Assembly: GCA_003565555.1 (NCBI GenBank)
Contig: PXBH01000126.1
Span: forward strand, 17,115 to 81,114
Reading direction: 5' to 3'
Length of the DNA stretch: 64,000 bases
Origin: Cryomorphaceae bacterium
Lineage (GTDB): Bacteria > Bacteroidota > Bacteroidia > Flavobacteriales_D > Cryomorphaceae
Each line of letters begins with the position of its first letter. Position 1 is the stretch's first letter. Made by a program: the position numbers and the translations under genes. The notes beneath the pieces were generated by a model. The model ran no database searches, was not told the DNA's origin, and was given only the letters and a program-made list of their open reading frames with translations. Shown here piece by piece: positions 9,701-16,646 of the stretch.

Positions 9701-10139
9701 CCGGAGCTACAAAAGTGCGTGCCCTGAAGGCACTCGATATAGACGTAAATACCGGCGAATCCACATTGTCGTACTCCCCGAGATGAAGAAAAAATCCGGC
9801 ATTTTCCTCGGTTACTTCGTCGGGTACTTCGATCAGAAAGGAGAGGTAAACACTACCTGATTCGGCGTAAGTATTGAACGGGGTATTTTCATTGCTCCCC
9901 GTATTGCTCACCGCCGCAGCATTGCCGATGCCGCTTCCGGAATAGGGGGTCAGGTCCAAAGAAAGACCGCCGTCGGTGGTCTGAATAGAGTTTGTGCCTG
10001 CCTTGCTGTGTGAAAACCAGCCGTGATCGGTGAGTGGGGCATTGGCGGGATAGTCGAATTGCTCTGCCAGATAAACATTCTGCGCTTGCAATGCGGCGCA
10101 AAACAGCACTGAGAATGCGAAAGCATAAAGTGGTTTCAT
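6753..10139 (-). CDS. large T9SS-secreted protein with three tandem LamG-like modules
   Basis: A 1128-residue cell-surface or secreted protein. Signal peptide 1-19. Three copies of a module of about 240 residues start near residues 24, 302 and 580 (each opening x-E-Q-F-D-Y-P), with a period of about 278 residues. The first two junctions carry the acidic, Cys-rich linker FGDACDADG-x-PGE-x-N-x-x-CECEA, of a type often seen near thrombospondin-3-like or Ca-binding linkers. Residues 840-1035 hold two related beta repeats (GGTLTALSP... and GGTLTATSP...). The last 80 residues are a type A sorting domain (NPTSAQSY..., GVYLYRL, EKFMISR). The module is homologous to the single one in the neighbouring gene. 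The ligand is unknown; adhesion or polymer binding is the usual role of such architectures. It has its own terminator and a hairpin-capable leader. Confidence 0.88.
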   Translation of the reverse strand: MKPLYAFAFSVLFCAALQAQNVYLAEQFDYPANAPLTDHGWFSHSKAGTNSIQTTDGGLSLDLTPYSGSGIGNAAAVSNTGSNENTPFNTYAESGSVYLSFLIEVPDEVTEENAGFFLHLGEYDNVDSPVFTSISSAFRARTFVAPGSTSDHFRLGLNFNAAAVPSDSANLSNDLNLNETYLVVVKYEIIEGPGNDLVSLYVFADGDDASTEPAEAAIGPFGGSARDLEAVQLVALRQYDSDQNIIVDGIIAQDVWDMEPELTAPDCPELEADFGDACDADGAPGEINESCECEATQASTLLTEQFDYPAGALIRDFGWFPHSAANTNPIQVNDFGLSWSQTAYLGSGVGNAASVSSSGSNENRPLNESVTEGSVYVSFLMEVPEEVDENNSGFFFHLGEYSNVDSPVFTSISNAFRARTFVAPGTASDKYRLGLNFNAAAVPTDAANLSNELNLNETYLVVVKYEIVPGSGNDLVSLYVFEDGDDITSEPETPNIGPFGGTARDLEAVQLVALRQYSADQNIIVDGIVARDVWLMEEEEQTFDCEALEADFGDACDADGLPGEVNENCECEALPLVTFLEEQFDYPSGELIRDFGWFPHSSDTINPIAVAAEGLSWNQTSYAGSGIGKAAAVNNNGSNENRPLSDGVSSGAVYVSFLMNTPEVDASNAGFFFHLGEYSDVDNPDFNSIASAFRARTFTAPGSTPDKFRLGLNFNAAAVPTNENNLTDELDAGETYLVVVKYQIIDGPGNDLVSLYVFADGDDISTEPAAADIGPIGGTARDLEEVQLVALRQYSETQNITVDGIIARNGWDLEGEPLPECLANGGTLTALSPVSLCTGSGEPQGVNIQLTGAVGEFGRFGLLDTDNNVLEVRAGNANFNLDVYPPGQYRIRHLRYESDVNAAELASLTNASQLANVEGCWASSNTVNVFLSTEPEGGTLTATSPTIVCAASGSQTVITTELTGATGFGSRFFLVNSSLPGNPVVANNSSGAFNLNAFSPGTYQVRHLSYQQGVSLTDIETAADLKGCFDISNGVNVSIVNCGATISSSPNPTSAQSYVTFTNPRDEYATLEVYDMSGRMIARIFQQVTAADHAYRIEFDGAHLPNGVYLYRLTTASETITEKFMISR

Positions 10140-10149
10140 GACGTGTGGT

Positions 10150-10230
10150 TTTTAAATTGGTCTTGCTAATTTGAGCCAATTCAAAATCGAATGTCTAAAC
10201 CAATTTAAAATAAAAATGCATACCGATTTT
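10150..10230 (-). promoter_or_regulatory. leader with 12-bp inverted repeat and shared ATCGGTAT motif
   Basis: TTTTAAATTGGT at 10150-10161 is the exact reverse complement of ACCAATTTAAAA at 10199-10210; the near arm lies 11-22 nt upstream of the ATG at 10139. Beyond it, 10218-10230 reads on the minus strand AAAATCGGTATGC, 12 of 13 bases identical to the motif at 12740-12752 in the MocR/DcuC promoter. Operator or leader function is an inference. Confidence 0.42.
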
Positions 10231-10248
10231 GCGGAATCCGTATTGTGT

Positions 10249-11145
10249 TCAGTAGAGCAGCCGTGAAGAAAACCGGGCCATCCCTCCCGAGTTGTGGCCT
10301 GTAGCGGGCGCTGTGTGAAGTGACCACCTAAAATCGAGGGAGAGGCTGTCTGCGATGGCCTGAGAGCGTTCGAAAAAATATGCGGCGCGTTCTGCCCTGT
10401 GGAGTCCTTGCGCATCGGCACCGAGGGTGTGGCGCAAGTTGAAGGAATGGAGGTCAGTATCATCCTCACCGACCGTGATATAAACAAGTCGTTCGAAATA
10501 ATGGGCGGGATTTACCTGCGCTGCCGGGCTGATGCCTTGGCCGTAAGGAAAATCGATTTGAGGATCGGGAACCATATACCACCCGGCTGCAGAAGAAATC
10601 ACACGGTTGAATCCCGCGTCGGGATCGAACTGAACGAAACGGTGAACAAGCTGCGCCCCCGCTGAATGCCCGAAAATATCATAACGGGACTCCGCGGTTC
10701 CGACAAAATTTTTGAAATCAAGAAAAAGCGGGTCAAAGACCCGAAACGTTTGTTCCTCCTCCGGCCGAAGTGATTGGGGCGAAGGGTTGTCGCCGTTTGC
10801 GAAAATATTGGCCAAATTGAATGCGTTTGATCCGGGAAAATAATCGACGGAAAACTGCGGTGCCAATACAATGAAGCCTCTTTGGTCAGCTTCCTCAATG
10901 AGTGCGTTACGCAAACCGGCACCGTTTCGGCCGGCACCGTGCACCGCCATAAAGACGGGCGAGTCGGGCCCCGCATTTGGCGGAATGTAGTAGAAACACT
11001 TCACCGGCTTTTGTACAAATGGCGGATACCCGTTGTAATTATAATCACCGGAACCGTATACCCTTAATTCTCCGCGATCACTGTCATCATTGCTGCAAGC
11101 GAGGATAAGGCAAAGGCCGGCAAACAAAAGTAACCTGAGCATCAT
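10249..11145 (-). CDS. lipoprotein alpha/beta hydrolase, poly-hydroxyalkanoate depolymerase-like
   Basis: A 298-residue lipoprotein: signal and lipobox LILAC at the N-terminus, then an alpha/beta-hydrolase fold. Visible elements are the strand-turn FMAVHGAGRNG (oxyanion region), VLAPQF, the nucleophile elbow FGHSAGAQ (G-x-S-x-G), ITVGEDDTD (likely acid) and a late histidine in PATGHNSGG. This arrangement matches the esterase/PHB-depolymerase (Esterase_PHB or dienelactone-like) group. The substrate is unknown. I start at the ATG at 11145; a longer frame to 11346 would run into the regulator gene and destroy the signal peptide. It lies downstream of the MocR gene on the same strand with about 86 bp between them, and might be co-expressed. 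Confidence 0.75.
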   Translation of the reverse strand: MMLRLLLFAGLCLILACSNDDSDRGELRVYGSGDYNYNGYPPFVQKPVKCFYYIPPNAGPDSPVFMAVHGAGRNGAGLRNALIEEADQRGFIVLAPQFSVDYFPGSNAFNLANIFANGDNPSPQSLRPEEEQTFRVFDPLFLDFKNFVGTAESRYDIFGHSAGAQLVHRFVQFDPDAGFNRVISSAAGWYMVPDPQIDFPYGQGISPAAQVNPAHYFERLVYITVGEDDTDLHSFNLRHTLGADAQGLHRAERAAYFFERSQAIADSLSLDFRWSLHTAPATGHNSGGMARFSSRLLY

Positions 11146-11231
11146 TGTCAGACCGCAATTTTTTTTTTCAAAGTTAATTCGCCTTGCTTGATTTTCAATC
11201 GAAACGGGAGCAGCATTAAAGGGGTGTACGC

Positions 11232-12716
11232 TCAAAATTTCCTCAAAATGCCTGTCAACCTCTTCAATATGGGTCTCATATGAATCGGGTGCACACCTGA
11301 ATATCCGAAAATGAGACCGTCCTTTACGGGAGCTTCGATGTAGCACTTACTGAGGGCATGCGCGATGATGCCTTTCTCGGCGAGAGCCGAGGTGACTTTG
11401 GTATCACGGACATCGCTTTTCAGCAGTGTCGTGATGTGAAGTGACGGTCGGTTGCACGGCAGCGGGGTGAGGTAGTCTGAGAGCTCCGCCTCAATAAATT
11501 CAGAAAACAGGGCATGGCGTTCACTTGCTTCTCTCGCCACTGTTTCCAGATGTTCATGGAGATAGTTTTTCTCAATAAAGCCGCGCAGTACTACTTGGAC
11601 TGTGGGTGAAACAAACCTGTGAGAATGCATCACCATCGCGTGAAATTCCTTGACAAGGTGCATGGGTACGATGACGAAGCCCACACGGATACTCGGGTGC
11701 AAAATACGGTTAAAGGTGCCGAGATAGAAGGTACGGTCTGCTCTGTCGAGCCCGAAGATCGGCTTGCCGTCACGACGGGGATAGTTGATCTCATTCTCGT
11801 AGTCGTTTTCTATAATGTAAAGCCCTTTTTCATCTGCAAGTTCCAAGATTTCCGCTTTTCGCTCATCGCTCATGGGGGTTCCTGTAGGGTAGTGCTGAGA
11901 AGGGGTGAGATGAATGAGTTTTGCTTGCGGTGTGATTTTGCGGCGTATTTCTTCTGTCATCATTCCGCTCCCGTCGACCCCTACACCTGTGACATCCGCC
12001 CGCAGACCTTTGAACACGGAATGTGCATTGGGAAAAGTGGGGTTTTCAAGAAAAACCTGATCGCCGGGGTTGAGCATCAAATTGCCGATAAGGTAGAGCG
12101 ATTGCAGCGAACCGCTTAAGATGAAAACTTGGCGGTAATCACATTTTACGTTGCGCCGCAAGTTGAGGTAATTCGAAATGGTCTTCCTCAGTACCTCTAC
12201 ACCCGCACCGGCGTAGTAAGAGAGCTCTGAAGCCCGAACAAATTTCCAATATTCATCCGATAGCTTTTTCCAACGTGTGATCGGAAAAAGGTCCAAAGGA
12301 GGAATTCCCGGCCTGAAAGCAATCCCGGGGTCATCTGTGGCATTGATCAAACCCAAATTTTGCCGAAAGGCACAGGCAGCCTCCGATACAGAAACATAGT
12401 TCGTGCCCGGAGCCCTGTTGTCTGTTGCGAAGTAATCCGCATTGCCCGGTGATACGACACGGTGTCCGGAACCGACCACGGAATCGAGCAGACCCTCCAG
12501 TTTCAGCAAATCATACACCTTTACAATGGTACTCCGCGATACCCCGAGACTGTCCGAAAGCGCTCGGGTGGGCGGCAGTTCGCATTCGTCAGGCAATTCC
12601 CCTGAGAGAATTTTTTCCTTTATAGTGCTGTAAATCCGCCGGTACTTGGCGGTTTTCGTGCCACCTGCAGCGGGGCTTATCGGAGCGGGGCAGATTTTTT
12701 CGGGTGCGATCTTCAT
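11232..12716 (-). CDS. MocR/PdxR-type regulator (GntR HTH + aminotransferase-like domain), PLP lysine replaced
   Basis: A 494-residue transcription factor. Residues 22-90 are a GntR winged helix (YRRIYSTIKEKILSGEL, LPPTRALSDSLGVSRSTIV). Residues about 125-490 are a fold-type I aminotransferase domain (SGSLQSLYLIGNLM, NPTFPNAHSVF, LTPSQHYPTGTPMS, IIENDYENE). Family members bind PLP through a lysine in a G-S/T-F-S-K-x-L-x-P motif; here the segment reads GTFNRILHPSIRVGF, so Arg337 stands where that lysine belongs. It may therefore bind PLP non-covalently or sense another ligand. It is divergent from the DcuC operon (91-bp gap with an inverted repeat), which it most likely controls. Length and domain order are normal. 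Confidence 0.88.
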   Translation of the reverse strand: MKIAPEKICPAPISPAAGGTKTAKYRRIYSTIKEKILSGELPDECELPPTRALSDSLGVSRSTIVKVYDLLKLEGLLDSVVGSGHRVVSPGNADYFATDNRAPGTNYVSVSEAACAFRQNLGLINATDDPGIAFRPGIPPLDLFPITRWKKLSDEYWKFVRASELSYYAGAGVEVLRKTISNYLNLRRNVKCDYRQVFILSGSLQSLYLIGNLMLNPGDQVFLENPTFPNAHSVFKGLRADVTGVGVDGSGMMTEEIRRKITPQAKLIHLTPSQHYPTGTPMSDERKAEILELADEKGLYIIENDYENEINYPRRDGKPIFGLDRADRTFYLGTFNRILHPSIRVGFVIVPMHLVKEFHAMVMHSHRFVSPTVQVVLRGFIEKNYLHEHLETVAREASERHALFSEFIEAELSDYLTPLPCNRPSLHITTLLKSDVRDTKVTSALAEKGIIAHALSKCYIEAPVKDGLIFGYSGVHPIHMRPILKRLTGILRKF

Positions 12717-12725
12717 AAAATGGGT

Positions 12726-12761
12726 ATGTAAAAATACAGATAATCGGTATGCTTTTTACAT
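12726..12761. promoter_or_regulatory. candidate operator between the MocR gene and the DcuC operon
   Basis: Perfect 9-bp inverted repeat ATGTAAAAA (12726-12734) and TTTTTACAT (12753-12761) with an 18-bp spacer, in the middle of the 91-bp divergent promoter region. The spacer ends in TAATCGGTATGC, a motif repeated in the leaders of the T9SS genes at 10139 and 6449. Position between a regulator and its divergent target supports an operator; binding is inferred. Confidence 0.6.
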
Positions 12762-12807
12762 CTCATTTCTGAATTATTTTGACCTTACGCCTGTCAGATA
12801 AAATTTC

Positions 12808-14175
12808 ATGAGCATTGCGGGTCCCATACTATCTGTTGTTTTTATCGCTGTTGTAGCGTTTATGCTTTTGAAAAAGTATTACCCACATGCGGTATTGCTT
12901 TTGGCAGGGCTGCTTATGTATGTCGCGGCTCACCTGCTCGGATACCAAACTGTACCGCTTTATGAAACGACGGGCCACATCGGATTCGACCTATTCGCGC
13001 TCATCAGGGAATCATTTGCGCAGACCAATGCCGGCGTTGGGCTGCTTATCATGGCCATCGGAGGATTTGTGGCCTATATCAATGCGATCGGTGCGAGCCG
13101 GGCCTTGGTCAATGTGGCCGTGAGACCGCTGAATCTGCTCAGGAAGTATCCCCTTGCGGCGGCTTCGGCAGTGATTCCCATCAGTCAGGTACTTTTCGCA
13201 GCCATACCGTCGGCAGCGGGATTGGGTTTGCTTCTGATGGCGTCGGTCTTCCCCATTTTGGTCACCTTGGGGGTGAGCCGTCTTTCTGCTGTATCCGTGA
13301 TTACTGCGTCCACGGCAATGGGCTTGGGTCCCGCTTCAGCCATTACCGTAAGGGCATCGGATATTGCCGACCTTCCTCCCGTAGAATATTTCGCTGCAAG
13401 CCAATTGCCTTTGTTTATACCCCTATCAGTTTTTTTGAGTGTGGTTTATTTCATCGTGAACCGTCACTTCGACCGCACGTCACCCCCCGAAGCTCCCTCA
13501 AAAACCTATGACGAGAAATCTGCCCATGAACAGGCCCCGCCCGTTTACGCCGTTATCCCTGTTCTGCCCATATTGTTGCTGCTGATTTTTTCCGAAGTCA
13601 CCGGAATAACGGACGGGGCTGTGACCCTCGATACCACCACGGCTATGTTTGTGAGTCTGGCTCTTGCTATGGTTTTCGAGTGGATCCGCAAGCGAAAATT
13701 CGGTGCCGTTCTGGCCTCCCTGAAGGAATTTTGGAACGGCATGGGAAATATTTTCAAAACAGTGGTGACCTTGATCATCGCTGCCGAGATTTTTTCCGGA
13801 GGGCTCATAGCTCTGGGATTTATTGACGGGATGCTGCTGCTTTCCGACAATTTCGGATTCGGATATGTCGGTTTCGGGATCGTGCTTTCCGCCATGATTT
13901 TTCTTTCTGCCATGCTCATGGGAAGCGGCAATGCGGCCTTTTTTTCCTTCGGCCCGCTCGTGCCTGACATCGCTGCCAAGCTCGGGGTCAGTTCCGTTTC
14001 CCTCATCTTACCCATGAACTTTGCCGCCTCAATGGGTCGGACGGTTTCCCCCGTGGCGGGGGTGATTATTGCCACGGCAGAAATTGCTGAAGTTAATGTT
14101 TTTCAACTCGTTAAGCGTAATTTGGTGCCGGTGATTTCCGCTTTTCTATTCATGTTAATCATTCATTTTTTATGA
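12808..14175 (+). CDS. dcuC: DcuC-family C4-dicarboxylate transporter
   Basis: A 455-residue polytopic inner-membrane protein with about twelve hydrophobic segments. The N-terminal half has YINAIGASRALVNVAV and ISQVLFAAIPSAAGLGLLL, the C-terminal half SAMLMGSGNAAFFSFGPL and MNFAASMGRTVSPVAG, typical of the DcuC branch of the ion transporter superfamily (uptake or exchange of aspartate, fumarate, succinate and the like). First gene of a six-gene operon; its stop overlaps the start of the dipeptidase gene by ATGA. With a dipeptidase that releases aspartate, a role in moving aspartate or a C4 product is plausible. The precise substrate, and whether it imports or exports, cannot be read from sequence. 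Confidence 0.82.
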   Translation: MSIAGPILSVVFIAVVAFMLLKKYYPHAVLLLAGLLMYVAAHLLGYQTVPLYETTGHIGFDLFALIRESFAQTNAGVGLLIMAIGGFVAYINAIGASRALVNVAVRPLNLLRKYPLAAASAVIPISQVLFAAIPSAAGLGLLLMASVFPILVTLGVSRLSAVSVITASTAMGLGPASAITVRASDIADLPPVEYFAASQLPLFIPLSVFLSVVYFIVNRHFDRTSPPEAPSKTYDEKSAHEQAPPVYAVIPVLPILLLLIFSEVTGITDGAVTLDTTTAMFVSLALAMVFEWIRKRKFGAVLASLKEFWNGMGNIFKTVVTLIIAAEIFSGGLIALGFIDGMLLLSDNFGFGYVGFGIVLSAMIFLSAMLMGSGNAAFFSFGPLVPDIAAKLGVSSVSLILPMNFAASMGRTVSPVAGVIIATAEIAEVNVFQLVKRNLVPVISAFLFMLIIHFL

Positions 14176-15314
14176 TGCTTTTGATAAAAAATGCACAGGT
14201 TTTTGACCCCGAGGAGCGGGGTCTCAAAGATATTCTCGTCGCGGCGGGGCGCATTATCGCCGTTGAAGGGCGAATCGACCCTCATCCGCTTTTTCAAATT
14301 TGGGATGCCGAAGGGAAAACCGTCACCCCGGGCTTTATCGATCAGCACATCCACATCATCGGGGCGGGCGGAAAGCGCGGCTTCGCCAGCATGACCCCCG
14401 AAATTCCCATGACGGAGCTGATTGCCTGCGGTACAACCACGGTGGTGGGTCTCCTCGGTACAGATGCATCAACGCGCAGCATTCATACGCTCTATGCGAA
14501 ATGCAAAGCACTTGATGCGGAGGGCATCACGGCCTACATGTACACGGGATATTTCGGTCTGGAGCCGAAGCACATTTTGGATAATGTACAGGATGAAATG
14601 ATCTTTATCGATAAGGTGCTCGGGTGCAAAATTGCCATCAGCGATGTACGCTCTTCTTATCCGACCGACCTCGAACTGCTCCGAGTGCTCAGGCAGGTAC
14701 GGGTAGGCGGCATGATCGGCAATAAAAAAGGAATCATGCACATTCACCTCGGCGCGCTTGAGGCCAAAATCGACAGCCTGATTCGCATTGTAAAGGACCA
14801 CGGATTTCCGATTGCCAATATTTCCCCCACGCATATGGGCCGCACGAAAGATCTTCTGGAGCAGGGGGTGACTTTCGCAAAAATGGGCGGTATGATCGAC
14901 ATATCCACGGGCGGCACGAACTACACTGAACCCTGCGAAGCCATTATGCACGCATTGGATCTGGGTGCCTCCATTGATAAAATTACCCTGAGCAGCGACG
15001 GGTATACCTGCCTTGACAGGAAAGATGAAAACGGGAAGGTAATCGGTATTCGCAAGGCTCCCTTTGACCAAAACATCGTGCAGGCGCTGAAGTTGGCACA
15101 AAACGGATTGTCCCTCACCGATGCCCTGAAGACGGTAACCCTGAACCCCGCGACCAATCTCGGCCTGGAAGGAAAGGGACGCATCACCGCGGGGGCTGAC
15201 GCCGATTTCTGCTGCTTTGACGAGGGTTTGAATCTCACCGATGTCTTTGCCCGCGGAAAAAAAATGATGTCTGAAGGAAAAGTCACTGCTGCAAACTCAT
15301 TCGACGCACCGTGA
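14172..15314 (+). CDS. iadA: isoaspartyl dipeptidase (beta-aspartyl peptidase)
   Basis: A 380-residue amidohydrolase, close to the E. coli IadA length (390). Metal-site landmarks in order: D-Q-H-I-H in GFIDQHIHIIGAGG, the carbamylated-lysine segment LGCKIAISDVRSS, histidines in MHIHLGA and SPTHMGR, and the catalytic Asp in SSDGYTC. The family hydrolyses beta-Asp-Xaa dipeptides, arising from damaged proteins or isopeptide polymers, to aspartate plus Xaa in the cytoplasm. The start overlaps the transporter stop (ATGA) and its own stop overlaps the GTG start of the porin gene (GTGA), so translation is probably coupled. A second ATG at 14175 is possible. Confidence 0.87.
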   Translation: MMLLIKNAQVFDPEERGLKDILVAAGRIIAVEGRIDPHPLFQIWDAEGKTVTPGFIDQHIHIIGAGGKRGFASMTPEIPMTELIACGTTTVVGLLGTDASTRSIHTLYAKCKALDAEGITAYMYTGYFGLEPKHILDNVQDEMIFIDKVLGCKIAISDVRSSYPTDLELLRVLRQVRVGGMIGNKKGIMHIHLGALEAKIDSLIRIVKDHGFPIANISPTHMGRTKDLLEQGVTFAKMGGMIDISTGGTNYTEPCEAIMHALDLGASIDKITLSSDGYTCLDRKDENGKVIGIRKAPFDQNIVQALKLAQNGLSLTDALKTVTLNPATNLGLEGKGRITAGADADFCCFDEGLNLTDVFARGKKMMSEGKVTAANSFDAP

Positions 15315-16645
15315 GCCTGAATACCTCGCATATCAGATGCTTCCTGCTGCTCTCGACCGTTGTTGTCGCTGCAACGGCTGCTTTTTCTCAGGAAGGCGTG
15401 ATCGTGAACACATACACGCACGGCGAAGGCTATAATTTTACCACCTATGACGATGACGATTACAGTATCGCCATTTCAGGATTCGTGCAGCCGTCATACG
15501 AACGGAAGTTCTACACCGACCACGATTTTGATGAACCCGCGCAGCGTTTCAGAATGCGCAGGTTACGCTTGCGCTACACGGGCAGGGCAGCACAGGAAAG
15601 GATCATCTGGCGGCTTCAGGGCGAGTTCAGCGGAAACCTCGAGGGCGATGCTACCATTGCTCGGTTTTTGACCGATGCATGGGTGGGATACCGGCTTAAC
15701 CGCAGATGGATGCTTCGTGCAGGTCAAAAGAACACACCCACGGACAACCGTCAGCTCCTCATACGTTCGCACTCTCTTCAGCTCGTTGAGCGCAGCAGAA
15801 TCACCGGCGCTTTCAGTACCATCCGTGAGTTCGGGATGTTTCTCGACGGTACCGTGCCGATGGGGCGGGGGATGTATATGCGCCCGAGTGTGGTAGTGAC
15901 CAACGGAGACGGGCCCAATGCCTTTGATGCGGATTTCGGAGGACTTAAGTACGGCGGCCGCCTCGATTTTTTGCCCTTCGGACTTTTCACCAACCTCGGT
16001 CAATTTCACGAAATGGATATGATGCGCGAACAGGTGCCGCGTTTGGTATTCGGTGTGACCTACAGCTACAACCAAGGCGTGAGCAGCCGCAGGGGCCGTG
16101 AGAGCGGAAGCATTCTTTACCTGAATGACGCCAATGAATTTTCCCTGCCCGATTTCGAAAAAATCGGTGCTGACTTCCTCTTTAAATACCGCGGGTTTTC
16201 TGCGCTCGGTGAGTTTGTGACCACCCGCGCCTACGTGCCTTCAGACATCACCCAACGCATTAGAAACGACGGCTCGATTACGGGTACTTTTCCCGTGGGC
16301 GACACCGATGATATGGTGAACTATGTGAAGGGGCGGATGATGCTCGGCACCGGAATTATGGTGCAGGCAGGCTATCTTTTCAAAAACCGCTTTTCTGTGG
16401 ATGCACGCTACACCAATCTGGATGCGGATGCACATTCTTTCCTGAACAACGGTACTTTTTACAACCGACCGAACTACTACACCTTCGGAGTCGCGCAGCA
16501 TTTCGGCAAATTTTACGGTGCCAAGATACAGGCTTCAATGACCTTCGTCGATGTGAATCCGGGGTCCAATGACATCAACGGCGCAGGCAATCCCATGACG
16601 GGAAATGAATGGATATTCCGTTTTATCACCTCAATTGCATTTTGA
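15311..16645 (+). CDS. porin of the phosphate-selective O/P-like family
   Basis: A 444-residue outer-membrane protein with a signal peptide (TVVVAATAAFSQ). The mature part is typical of the OprO/OprP-like family: ISGFVQPSYERKF, FRMRRLRLRYTG, DAWVGYRLNRRWMLRAGQ, and the final strand WIFRFITSIAF ending in phenylalanine. Such porins form trimeric channels for anionic solutes; the family name does not prove phosphate as substrate. GTG start at 15311 overlaps the iadA stop. The operon holds a second porin of the same family two genes on (18206-19441). Confidence 0.85.
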   Translation: MSLNTSHIRCFLLLSTVVVAATAAFSQEGVIVNTYTHGEGYNFTTYDDDDYSIAISGFVQPSYERKFYTDHDFDEPAQRFRMRRLRLRYTGRAAQERIIWRLQGEFSGNLEGDATIARFLTDAWVGYRLNRRWMLRAGQKNTPTDNRQLLIRSHSLQLVERSRITGAFSTIREFGMFLDGTVPMGRGMYMRPSVVVTNGDGPNAFDADFGGLKYGGRLDFLPFGLFTNLGQFHEMDMMREQVPRLVFGVTYSYNQGVSSRRGRESGSILYLNDANEFSLPDFEKIGADFLFKYRGFSALGEFVTTRAYVPSDITQRIRNDGSITGTFPVGDTDDMVNYVKGRMMLGTGIMVQAGYLFKNRFSVDARYTNLDADAHSFLNNGTFYNRPNYYTFGVAQHFGKFYGAKIQASMTFVDVNPGSNDINGAGNPMTGNEWIFRFITSIAF

Positions 16646-16646
16646 T

